The notes beneath the pieces were generated by a model, which saw only the letters and a list, made by a program, of their open reading frames with translations, searched no databases and was not told the DNA's origin. From Ailurus styani (Eukaryota; Chordata; Mammalia; Carnivora; Ailuridae), in NCBI GenBank assembly GCA_002007465.1, contig LNAC01000101.1, positions 3,898,432 through 3,962,431 on the forward strand: a stretch of DNA of 64,000 nucleotides, written 5' to 3'. Shown here piece by piece: positions 32,501 to 44,500 of this stretch; position 1 is the stretch's first letter; every line of letters starts with the position of its first letter. The translations under genes and the position numbers were made by a program.

Positions 32501-35500
32501 ACGTTTTAAAACCCTCTGCAGGCCAAACAAAACACACATGTGAGCCAAATGTGTTCCTCTGCTGACAGGCTTGAACTTGGGGTTGAATGCAGTAACATCC
32601 CTCCCCATAACCTGAGGAGGAGGGTCTCGAGGGTTAAATCACACAGAATGTGAGGTCTCCAGCGAGGCCGACCAGACAAGAACGGGGGTCTGCGGAGTGA
32701 GGAGGTGAGGAGGGCGGGGAAGCACACGGGAGCCCATCGCCAGCTCCTTTATGTCTGAACATTATCAGCGGCTTTTGCTTGACTTCAAGACTTCCCAACC
32801 AGGAGTGGCTTCGTGGGTCCCCTAAAGCCCCTGACACTGCAGGCAAGTGCTCACAGACTTGGTGTGAGGGGACAGTTGTTTGTTGTTGTTGTTGTTTTAA
32901 TTTTTAAAATTTTATTTTGAGAGAGAGAGTGAGAGAGCACATGAGAGGGCAGAGGGAGAGGGAGAAGAAGACTCCCCACTGAGCCAGGAGCCCGAAGCGG
33001 GGCTCGATCCCAGGGCCCTGGGGTCCCGACCTGAGCCAAAGGCAGATGCTTAACCGACTGAGCCACCCAGGTGCCTCTGCATGGACAGTTTTGTTTTTTT
33101 TTTTTAAAGATTTTTGGTTTTATTTATTTGACAGAGAGAGATCACAAGTAGGCAGAGAGGCAGGCAGAGAGAGAGGAGGAAGCAGGCTCCCCACTGAGCG
33201 GGGAGCCTGATGTGGGGCTCAATCCCAGGACCCTGAGATCATGACCTGAGCCGAAGGCAGAGGCTTTAACCATGGAGCCACCCAGGCACCCCTGCATGGA
33301 CAGTTTTTCGAGGAAAAGGAAGGCCCATAGCTTTCCTTAGAGACTCAGGAAGATCTGTGATTTAGAACAAGAATCGTTTTTAAAAATAAGCTAACCAGGG
33401 GCAGCTGGGTGGCCCAGTCTGTTAAGCGTCTGCCTTTAGCTCAGGTCATGATCCCAGAGTCCTGAAATCGAGCCCCACCTGGGGCTCCCGGCTCAGTGGG
33501 GAGTCTGCTTGTCCCTCTCCTTCTGCCTGCCGTACCCCCTGCTTGTGCTCACTCTCTCTAATAAATAAATAAAATCTTTTAAAAAAATACATAATGCTAA
33601 CTAGGGGCACCTGGGTGGCTCAGTCAACTGTGTGTGACTCGATTTAGACTCGGGTCATGCTCTCAGGGTGGTGAGATCAAGCCCTGCGTGGGGCTCTGCA
33701 TTGGTGGGCGTGAGGCCTACTTAAGATTCTCTCTCTCTCTCCTTTCGCCCCTCCACCCCATGCACACCTGCGAGTGCTCTCTCTCTCTCTCTCTCTCTCT
33801 CTCTAAAATGATACCAACACTGACTAAAAGAAACAAGTCCCACCAAGCACACACGGCTGCTGCTTGGGCTAGGCCGACTGGCCTGGGGTCGGCAGGTCCC
33901 AAACACCTGGGCCTGCTTCCTCAGTTGGAATGCCCTTCCTCCACCATCCCCTGCCCGTTTCTCTTTGTCCCGTGAGCCTCAGGCTGATCAAGGCTCCCTG
34001 GGCTCCCCACTGCAGTGGGGAGGGCCTGGGTCTGCCCCCTGCGCCAGCTGGGAGCTTGATAAGGCAGGAGCCATGCCCAGAAGGGGTCCAGCTTCCCAGG
34101 ACCACGCACTGGGGCGGGCGGGGGGGAAACGCTCGGAAAAATGTCTGCCAAATGAATGAATGAATAAAAGAGCAGTAGTATTGTTATTGTCATTGTCATT
34201 GCAACAGAAGTGGCGACAATAATACCACTGTTAACAGTAATGAGGACGCTACCTTGAACCCCAGGCGTGTTTTAGATGAAGGCCCATAGGCCTCACCCTG
34301 GGCTCAGCCCTGGCGTGCTGTGGCAGCTGGGGCTGGTGGTCCCAGCGGAAGGCCACACTTGCCCCTTCCACTGAGCTGTGCGACCGCTGGCAAATGGGGA
34401 CAATGACCATGGGTCTTAGGGGTCGGCAGAGGTGGATGGTGCGTATCCCCCAGGAGGGGGGGCCAGGCCCGTGGGGTGGGTCAGCATCTGGAGCGGGAGG
34501 CAGGGAGAGGACCGGGGGTGGGGTGGGGCAGAGCCTACCATCAAGTGCTTCTCCTCGAACTTGGCAATCCTGTGTTTGCCCTGCTCCTGGTTTTCCTGGA
34601 TGGCCTCCTGGACACACTCGTTGAAGGTGTCAAGCTCCAATTTCCGCTTCTCCTGCTGTTTCAGGCCATATTCGAAAATGTTCAGGCAGATGATGACGAA
34701 TTTGTCCTTGTAGGTGAGTGGCCGTTAAGGAGGCTGCTGCCTGTCTTGGGGGCACGGGTGCTGGCGGGGCGCGAGACGGGGATGGTGGAAGCTCCTGGCG
34801 CGGGGCTGGGAGTTGAGATTTGGAGTCTATGATAGTGCGGGGGCATTTCCATCTCCAGCCTGAAGGATTCAGGAATGGGACTGGCCTCGGGAAAGGAAGC
34901 AGGGTTCATGGTGTGTGTGTGGGGGGGATCTACAGAGCAGAGGAGAGGCATCCTAGGGGACCTAAAAGGGCCGGGAAGGGGCTGGGAGCCCAGGGGGAGC
35001 CAGCCCCAACCAGAGAGCCGAGGGATGTGTAGCTAGCACTGTCTTCTGGTGTGTTCCCTAGGGGGCACCTTTGTTGGGGGCCTGTCTTCGGTGCTCAGCT
35101 GCTGCAGGTGCACTGAGGGATCCTGCAGGGGTCAGGGGACCATAGGCTTGAAGCAGAGAGATCTGGGTTCATGTCCCGGCTCTGCTGCTGCTTCTCCCTG
35201 GCAAGCCACTTCACCTGGCCCGGGCCTCGGCTTCCTCACCTGCAGCAGAGTCCTTGAGGTCAGAGGTCAGGCAGGCGCAACAGCCCAGATGCGAGCCTAG
35301 CTCGCCCAGCTGGTGGGTGGCAGAGCCCAGCCGGGAGCCCATCTGTCACATTCTGCTTAGCCCACCCTTTCTAAAATGCTGGGTTTTTAAGAGAGAGCTT
35401 TCTTTCTACCCAGGGATGGTGCCATTATCTTGCCCATGATGACAAGTGCCAATCATGTCCTCTGGGCTCCAGCTGACTGGGGGAGAGGATGCAGGCTCTT

Positions 35501-38500
35501 AGCCCCACAGACAAGGGCTCAAATCCCAGCTTCTAGCTGCATGACCTTGGACAAATCACCCTCTCCAGTCTAGCTTCCCAACTGTAAAATGAGATTAATC
35601 ACAGGACCCATCTAGTGGGCAGCTGGGAAATTATAAACACGGTATGCGAAGCACACAGCAGAAACAAGTAAACACAGGTGCTGAGGCTTAGCGCCACAGA
35701 CACACACTTCAGTTTTCCCTCTTTGACAACCCGGCTTATGGAGCACAGCGGACCCTGTGCCATGCTGGTCAGAGACTCAGTGTGTCCCCTGAAATCTAGA
35801 CAGCCTTTCCCCCAGGCCGAGCAGAAGGGGACCTGCCCCTTGCGGGCTGGTGGTGTGGGGCCCAGTCTCTGCCAGAGGAGGCGGCCGTGAACTTGGAAGG
35901 ATATGCTTGCAGGAGCTCACCGACGCCGGGCAAAAAGGCCAGCTTGTTGCCCTCTACATCCTCGGTGTACATGCTGTCAAACAGGAAGGGGCCGTTCAGG
36001 TGCTCAACGAACGCAGCCTATGGTCAGAAACACAGTGGGCTCGGGGGACTCAGACTCATCTCACAGGCCCTGGTGAGGGCTCGGTGGGCCGGGCCCTGCA
36101 CTGGGCACTAGGGTCACTGGACACTGTGCAGAGAGTGGAGAAGGGGATGCTGCCCTGGGGCTTCAGCCCTCGAAGAAGGCAGGGCACGGAAGGGCATGCC
36201 GGGCTGGGGGCTGGCACATGCAAAGGTCCTGAGGCATCTACTGAAGGTGGCATGTGGCTCGGTCTGGCTGGTGGAAGGGGTGTGGGCTATGGGGAGGAAG
36301 GGGTCCAGGGCCGTGCTGAGGAAGGACTTGAACCTTTCTGGCTGCCAGGGAACTGCCCAGGGGGTTTAAGAAAAGGAGCTGTTCTATCTATTAGATTGTT
36401 TCCCCAGGCCCTTGTGCTGGAACCCGGCCCACCAGTGAGGAGACAAGGCAGGTGGAGTCCGGGCCGAGCTGGAGCTGGCTCCGGGGGCAGGTGGCGAGCA
36501 GAGCAAGGCGGGGACAGGGCACTGGTCTATGGATGATGGACATGCTCCACTGGAGCGGGGAGAGGCTGCCCGGTATACATTGTCCATCAAGACAGGTTTC
36601 CGGGGCCTGGGCCCTGCAGATGTTCACTGCATCGGGCCATGAGCCGTGGCCAGCGTCCCGGAGCCAGGGTAGGCTGAGGCGGGCGGCAGGGCTCCTCCCG
36701 GCAGAGTACCTTGTGCTTCTCCAGCGTCTCCTGCTGGGCCAGCTCATCATCCAGCTGGGCCTGAATCAGGTTCTCTCGGTGCTTCAGCTCGTCAATGCTG
36801 TACTGGTGCTTACTCTCCGCCAGCTCCCTCTGAGGGGGGACACTCCGTGTCACTACCTCTGAGTGACACTGTTCCGGGGCACGTTCGGGCCCTCCCAGCC
36901 ACTCCGGCCTCTGGCGTCTGCGGCCCCTCCAGCGTGGGTGGGGTGTGGCCAGCCCACTAGCCAAGGCTGTGTGCGCAAGAATGGCTTGCTTCCTCATGGC
37001 CTTTTCCAAGTACTCTGAGCCTAAGGGAAATTAGGGACGGACCCGGAAGATGGGGGAAGGCAGCAGAGGCAGACGGAGGATCTGTGGGACACGTCCTGGG
37101 GCAGGGGCCACAGGCCACAGTGACGTGTGTGCCCAGCTCTCCATAGCAGGTGTGCTGGCTCTGGGATGCACCACGGGAGAGAGAGGTCAAATGAGTTACC
37201 CGAGTCACGGGCCTGGTGACAAGGGCCTCGGACCTTGGCTCTGTGCCCTGCCACCCCTCGGCTCTCCTCCTACCCCTCCTGCTCATCCCCCTGTAGCCAC
37301 CAGGGACTGTTGGAGCCCCTAGGGCCCAGTCCTCCCCCTTCTCGGCTCACTCCACACACCCCAGGTCATCTCACCAGCTCCAAGGCATCAAGCACAACCA
37401 CGTCTGATCACTCTATCCTCAGACGACACTCTGGCTTTACCTGCAGCCCAGACCCAGACCCTGCCTCTGAGAGCCCAGTGGAGCTTCTGAAGCCTTCTCT
37501 CCCCCAGTGGCCTCAAGAGCACCGCTGACTCACCATGTCCAAGATGGACCTCTGTCCTCCCATGGTCCCACTGGGGTGGGCGGCCCCCAGCCATCTGGCA
37601 CCCCAGCCGGAGACCTGGGAGACCTTCTGGAGCCTCCCCTGCCCATCAGACCCGGGCTGCACCCAGGCCTGTCCCTGCTAGCTCCTGATCACGTCTTTTT
37701 TTTTTTTTTNNNNNNNNNNNNNNNNNNNNNNNNNNNNNNNNNNNNNNNNNNNNNNNNNNNNNNNNNNNNNNNNNNNNNNNNNAAAGATTTTATTTATTCA
37801 TTTGACACAGAGAGAGAGATTACAAGTAGGCAGAGAGGCAGGCAGAGAGAGAGGAGAGAGGAGGAAGCAGGCTCCCCGCTGAGCAGAGAGCCCGATGTGG
37901 GCCTCGATCCCAGGACCCTGGGATCATGACCTGAGCCGAAGGCAGCGGCTTTAACCCACTGAGCCACCCAGGCGCCCTCCTGATCACGTCTTACCATCCT
38001 CTCTGGCCAGGACCCCTGCCTTAGCCTCCTAGCCGGCCTCCCCCATGCACCCTGGCCCCCCACCTAGTCTGCCCCCTGCTCCCCACCAAAAAGCCAGAGC
38101 AATTCTGTGCAATGCAAACCTGATCTTGTCAGGCAGTCCCTTGCTTCCCTTGTGGGACTCCCTCTTGGGTGAAGGCTGATGACACGCTCCTGCCGTGGCC
38201 TGCAAGGTCCCGCCTGCTGCCCTCTCTTACTCCTGAACACGAGGTCGGTATATGGATCATTGTAGTGTTGTGCCTTAACTTGGGCCTTGGCTGCAAAGGG
38301 CTTATATTGCAGAGTTGAAATCCTTCTAGAGATCTGCCATTCGGAGGCGCCTGGGTGGCCCAGTCAGTAATGAGTCTGCCTTTGGCACAGGTCCTGATCC
38401 CAGGTCCTGGGGTTGAGCCCCACACTGCATGGGGCTCCCCTCTCAGCAGGGAGTCTGCTTCTCCCTCTGCTCCTCCCCCTGTCCCCCTGATCGTCCATGC

Positions 38501-41500
38501 TTACACTCTCTTGCTCTCTCTCAAAATAAATATAATCTTTTAAAAAAGATGTTATTCAGGGCGCCTGGGTGGCTCAGTCGGTTAAGAGTCTGCCTTCGGC
38601 TCAGGACATGATCCCACAGTCCCTGGATCGAGCCCCAAGTCAGGCTCCCTGCTCAGCGAGGAGCCTGCTTCTCCCTCTGCCCTTCACCCCACTCATGCTC
38701 TCTCGCTCTCTCTCAAATAAATAAATAAAATCTTTTTTTAAAAAAAAAGATGTTATTCATTGAGCTGTATGTTTATATTGTTTTCTTACGTATTGATACT
38801 TTAAAAAGGAAATTTAAATTTTTAAGACTCTCTAGTGTTTGAGCCCTCATCTCCTTTCCATTCCCCCAGCCCTCTGCCTCTCTTCCTCCCTTCCCTGTGT
38901 CCCACACCTCTCTGCCCCCCATTCTCCACACCAGTCACTGGATCCCTGAACTGCTGACCACATCAGGAATTCTGCTGAAAACTGCTCAGGGTTCCCCACC
39001 GGCCTCCACCTTCACCTGGATACGTCCTAAGCCCCAACACGGCTCTGCTACCTGGCCCCCCCCAACACACAAACCCCCACAAGCTCACAGCCCCTATCCA
39101 TCCTGTGTCGTCTGTTCCCTGCACTGAGGGGAGGGCCAGCCTTCAGGCACAGTCCAGGGCCTCGACTTAAAAGTGGCCTGATGACAACAGGGGTGCCCTC
39201 CAGGTGAGCACCACAGAGCTGAGAGGCACCTCAAGAGCCTGCCTCGGACCCTTGTCCTCCCACAGTCCCGCCGAGGCAAGTGGCCCCCCAGCCATCTAGC
39301 ACCCCAGTCCGAGACCTGGGAGACATCTCAGCCCCTTCCCTGGGTGGCTTAGGTCTGGGTGCAGCTGTTCTGGGGCCCAAGCCCCATGGCACCAAGAGGC
39401 CAGGGGCTCGGGGTTGGTTGTGGCTGGCCTCTGGGCAGACAGTCATGTGACAGGGGAGTTCCAAGTGTCCCGGCTTTGCAGACCTCTGCTCTGATGTCCT
39501 CTGGATTGTTATTTATCTTGATGCTTCTCGGCGAGTCTCAGAATTGTGAAAGAGCCTTTGTTTCCTTACAGCACAATGGGGATGCCCAGACTCAGCTGTC
39601 TGCCCTTTATGGAAACTTCTGGGGACCGGGGAGAGAATGCCTTTGAGACTGTGCTGTGTTAGGCTATCCCCTGGTTCTACAGTGAGCTTTGAAACACACC
39701 CCAACAGCTCTCTGGCTTATTCCAAGCATCGGAGCCCATGCTGACTTTCAAATTATTGTCTAAATGAAAAAAAAAAAACCAGAACAACTTGAGAGTATTA
39801 GAATTCAAGTCTCAGGTTCTGGTACTGTCATGGGACAAGAAGAAGCCACGGTCTGAGGAGGGGCAGCTCTCTGACCCCACCCCATCCCTGTGGACCTTCC
39901 AGAAGGCCTTGGCAAAGAGAGGGCCCCGGACTCAGAAGGTGGCCCCGTTCACCTAGGCGCTGTGCTCTGCTCTGGGGCCAGGCAGGGTCAGCACTGAGAC
40001 CCATGGGCCGGTCCTCCTCCCAGTTTCTGCTGGGCTTTTCCGGGCGCTCCCCATCACCTCAGTACCCCCCAGCATGGGCTCGAGCTGGGAGACCCCCAGG
40101 GAGACACTTGCCATGCGGTCATCGATGCGCCGGAAGTCCAGGTACACGAGGTCAGGAAGGTAGGCACAGATGAACATCTTGTAATCCTCCGACTCTGCGA
40201 TGGGGTTCCCAGAGAGGCTGAGCGTCCGCAGGTCCTTGAACCGTCGCAGGTAGATGATCTGGGGAGAAGGAGGGAGAATAACCCATTTTCCCGGCGGCCG
40301 CTAAGCGGAAACCAGCCCCGGTGGCCTCTCCCCTTGGCCCTCCGTCCGCATCTGCAGCCTGGCCACGACATGGTCAGCGGCAGGTGGAGTGACAAGTGAG
40401 GAGCAGGCTGGGCACTCCAGGCTGGACGGCTGTACTGATCAGCAGACCTGGGTTCAAAGGCCAGCTGCAGGACCTTGGGAAAGTTGCCTGACCTTTGTGA
40501 GCCTCTGTTTCCTCATCTGTGATATGGGTATAAGGATGCTATTCTGTGTGTCCTAGGTGTGGAGGGACCAAAGGAAATGAGCTCCAGAAAGCGTTTAGAG
40601 GTGGGCCTCTCCCCTGCTCTGTAAATGGTGCTGGCGGTTGTTACTATTGGTCGCTCAGGGTAGGCGTGTCTTTTCGCTCTCTCTCTTTTTAAAGATTTTA
40701 TTTTTTTATTTATTTGACACAGAGAGAGATCAGATCACAAGTAGGCAGAGAGGCAGGCAGAGAGAGAGGAGGAAGCAGGCTCCCTGCTAAGCAGGGAGCC
40801 CAATGTGGGGCTTGATCCCAGGACCCCGAGATCATGACCTGAACCGAAGGCAGAGACTTAACCCACTGAGCCACCCAGGCGCCCCATGTTTTTTCTCTTA
40901 TAAACCCTGTGCCAGGGCCAGATCTGTTAAAATAAATGCAACGCCATTTCTAGTAACCTTGGATTAACTGGATGACAGAGGGACATTCACCACCTGCCAC
41001 TTATTCTTCCTATATTCTATTTTAGTAAGGCGGGGGAAAGTCAACAACATAGCTAATGTTCCCCTTGGCAGCATCTTCTGAACGCCCAGAAGCTGTACTA
41101 TGCAAAAAAATAAACCTAGCATGCTTTTCAGCAGGAATTTCTCTCAGTCCTGTGTTTATTTGTTCCACAAACACTATTAAGCTCCTACCAGGCCTCAGGC
41201 ATGTGCTGGGCCTTGGGGACACAGTGGGAACACAGCTCAGGCTGTCCTTACCCTTGCAGCAAGGGCTCACATTCGAGTGGCAGGGAAGAGGAATGGTTTA
41301 GAAAGTAAATAAAATCATTACCATTTGGGGGAATTGCTGTAAGAATATACAGATGGGGTTAGAGAGAGAACATACCAGCCAGGGGACCCAGAAGTCTCTG
41401 AGAGCGGAGGAGAGTGCAGCCCAGCCCTGGCTCACCTGTTCTGGGGGTGTGAGGGGGAGGGGGGTCACCTTGCCTTCCCCATATCGCCAATGCCCCGGGT

Positions 41501-44500
41501 TGACGGGGGCTTCTTGTCACATCGTGTCTTGATTATGTGGGTGTGTGTTGGGCACCCCCAAAGAGACCAGACCTTGTTTGTCTCTGTACCCCTGAGCTCA
41601 GCCCAAGGCCCCCTATCCAATAGATCCTCATCTCAGCAAATGTTTAAGAGACTGTGGGGCTCAGGGGAAGGGGCAGAGGGAGGTATGAACTGGCCTCCCC
41701 TGTTGGGATAAGCGTGAGTTAAACGTGGTGTATAAACATGATCCAATATCTGGTGGAAGAGTCTGGATCTCTGGCTTTTCTAGGAGAAAGGGGTGATCTG
41801 GGCGCCTGGGTGGCTCAGTGGGTTAAGCCTCTGCCTTTGGCTCAGGTCATGGTCTCAGCGTCCTGAGATCGAGTCCTGCATTGGGCTCTCTGCTCAGCAG
41901 GGAGCCTGTGTCTCCCCGCCCCCTGCCGCCTGCCTCTCTGCCTACTTGTGATCTCTGTCTCTCAAATTAGTAAATAAAATCTTTTTAAAAAATTAAAAAA
42001 AAAAAGAAGGGGGTGATCTGGAAGGCTAAGTCTACATTTCCTCTGGCCCCAGCTCCCCCTCCCCAGTCCCCGGCTACTCCGATGACCTAGGGAGCCTGGC
42101 CCCATCTCCTGCCCCAGGCCGGGAGGCCAGCAGGAGCGGCAAGGGCGGAAGCTCCAGCCCCAGGCCCGAGAACTCACGTTCATCATGTTGCCAATCTGGT
42201 TGTTGCCCAGCGACAGCACCTGCAGCTTGACCAGGGCGTCCAGAGAGTCGATCTTGGAGATCCGGTTGCTGAACAGGCTCAGGTCCTCCAGGTTCACCAG
42301 CGTGTCCAGCCCCTCGATGGCCTCGATGTTGTTGAAGGACAGGTCTGGAAGGGAGAGGGCTGTGAGGGTCCAGTGGGTGGGCTGTCTTGAAACTAACCCA
42401 TCAGGGCTACTCGCGCGCTGGGGGACCGCACCAAGCCGACGGGCCAGTCACGGGCTCACTGTCTGACAGCTTACGGGTTTCTAGAAGCCGTGCCTGCATT
42501 CTTTCCTGGGGTCTCAAACTATTACCGCCCTCTCCTGTCCTGCCATTGTCTTCCTGGCTGGGCGCATGAGGGCAGATACTCCTGTCTGTGCTCTGTGGTT
42601 GCTCTGGGATGGAAATGAGAAATGGCAAGTCCAAAATGCTGCATCTCAGAGTGGGGGGAGACTGTTGGGAGGGCGTCCTGCCCTCACCCCTGTGGGCATT
42701 TTGTGAATAATGCCGCCTGGGGCGCCTCCCTGGCTCAGTCGGCTAAGCAGTTGGTTAAGCATCCGACTCTTGGTTTCGGCTCAGATCATGATCTCGGGGT
42801 CGTGGGATTGAGCCCTCCATGGGGCTCTGGGCTCACGCTGAGTCTGCTGGAGATTCTCTTTCCCTCACTGCCCCAACTCCAAGCCCCATCGGAGATGCTA
42901 GGCCCTCCCTAGCTCCAGGTTTACATCCCAGGGAATAAAACTTGCTTTTTCCTCCACTGTGGGTCTTCGGGATCAGTTGGGGTTGGAGCTGCAAGCCTGT
43001 CTTGGAACACCGATGGCCCACAGGTCCAAACTGGACATTTTGCATGAGCTTCGAAATATGCTCATGATAGCTGCATGCGGTCACAGGAAAACAGTGGTTT
43101 GGGAAGTCAGTTTATCCACATCTGAATTCAGCCCCGCCCCGGCCTACCAGCGGACACTCACCCGCTGACAGCTGAGACTAATGGTAACTTATTGTCCCTT
43201 CTGCTGTGAAGTGCATCACCTTATTAAACTCCCACAGCAAAGATCTCATTGTCTGCGTTTGATGCATGAGGAAACCAAGATGCTAGGGGCCCCGGGGCAT
43301 ATGCCCATGATCGGCCAGCACAGAGAGGTCCAGAGGGCTGCAGCAACTGGCGTAAAGTCAGTATATGGCCAGAGCTGAGATTGAACTGGGATCTGCCAAA
43401 TACCAAGGCTGCCTACTCTGCTTCCCACCGTGCAGCCAGTTCTCTTCTTCGGAGGCCTGAAACCCACACTGGAACTGGCCGTGTGCTGGTAAGTGTTTAA
43501 CAGCGGGGCTGGGGGAAGGTGGAGGGAGGCCGTGAATTGCCGTGCCTGCCCATCTCTGTGGTGTAAATTCTCCCATTGTGGCCGGTTTCAAGCTAGCAGC
43601 CTGACGTCCCTGAATGCACAGTTGGGACGAGATGGGCAGCTTTGGAGGGCACGTGCTAGCTGGTTCCAGCAAGCCTCAGCCCTTGGAGCTGCTGAGCCCC
43701 GGGGACACCGTCTCCCCCACCTCCCTGCACCCCAGGGACCCAGGTCTTCCTGGTTGTCGTGGGGTCCCTGAGTGACTGGGGCTGTGGCCAGACAAAGGCC
43801 AGCTTCCGACTCTTGGAGGGGGATCACCTGGCCTTTTACCAGAAATTTCCCCTCTGTTCTCTCACCCCTGTGGAACCCTGGGTGTTGCAGGAGTATTTCA
43901 CGGGGACCTGCGGCACTCGTTTGCTGTCGGAGACAGCTGGGCCTGGTAGCTCTTGCCTAAAAGCCTGCCATTCAGACACCTGGAAGCTGGCAGGCCTTCC
44001 GGAGGGGGCTCGACCCAGGGTCTGCGCAGACCCAGCACCCTTTCCCTTTCATCTCCTATAGAGATGAGGACTTCTGGCAATACGGGTGGACTGCCACACC
44101 CAGACTTGGCATTACTGGGTGCTGGGCTGCTAAGAAGGCTCGCCTGGGGCAAGAGACCTGGTGGTGGGCTGCCTCTGCTACCTGAAGCCCATGACTTCAC
44201 CAGGCCCGTCAGCCTCCCAGTGTCTGCTGCTGCATCTGTGACAACGTGATCCTGTCTGTGCGGCTGCTGTGGCCTAGGGACTGTCAGAACCACGCAGCTG
44301 AGATTATTTGGGCAAATCAGGAGTTGCCCGTGAGGGGGAGCAGCCTGACAGGATGGAGGGAGCGTGGGCTCTGGGGTCAGGGAGATGGGCTTGCATGCCG
44401 CCTCTGCTGGAGGGCAAGAGCCTAGGCCTTGCAGAGCCTGACCTCTTCTGCACACTGGGATTGGGACACTGCCCTGGTAGGATTGCTCTGAGGGCCACAT

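Larger units (their letters stand above)
36830..40111 (-). other. DRC3: DRC3 intron 4, GC-AG intron
   Basis: The donor is ATG|GCAAGT and the acceptor CCCTCAG. It holds three SINEC copies, an assembly gap, and two related unique blocks at 37549-37665 and 39246-39365. Confidence 0.88.

Noticed and set aside
34711..34720. Plus-strand GTAG/GTGAGT looking like a strong donor, within a 118-codon plus-strand open frame (34476-34832).
   Set aside because: It is the complement of the DRC3 exon 7 boundary and its U12 acceptor. No plus-strand protein family is recognisable, and codon structure favours DRC3 on the minus strand.
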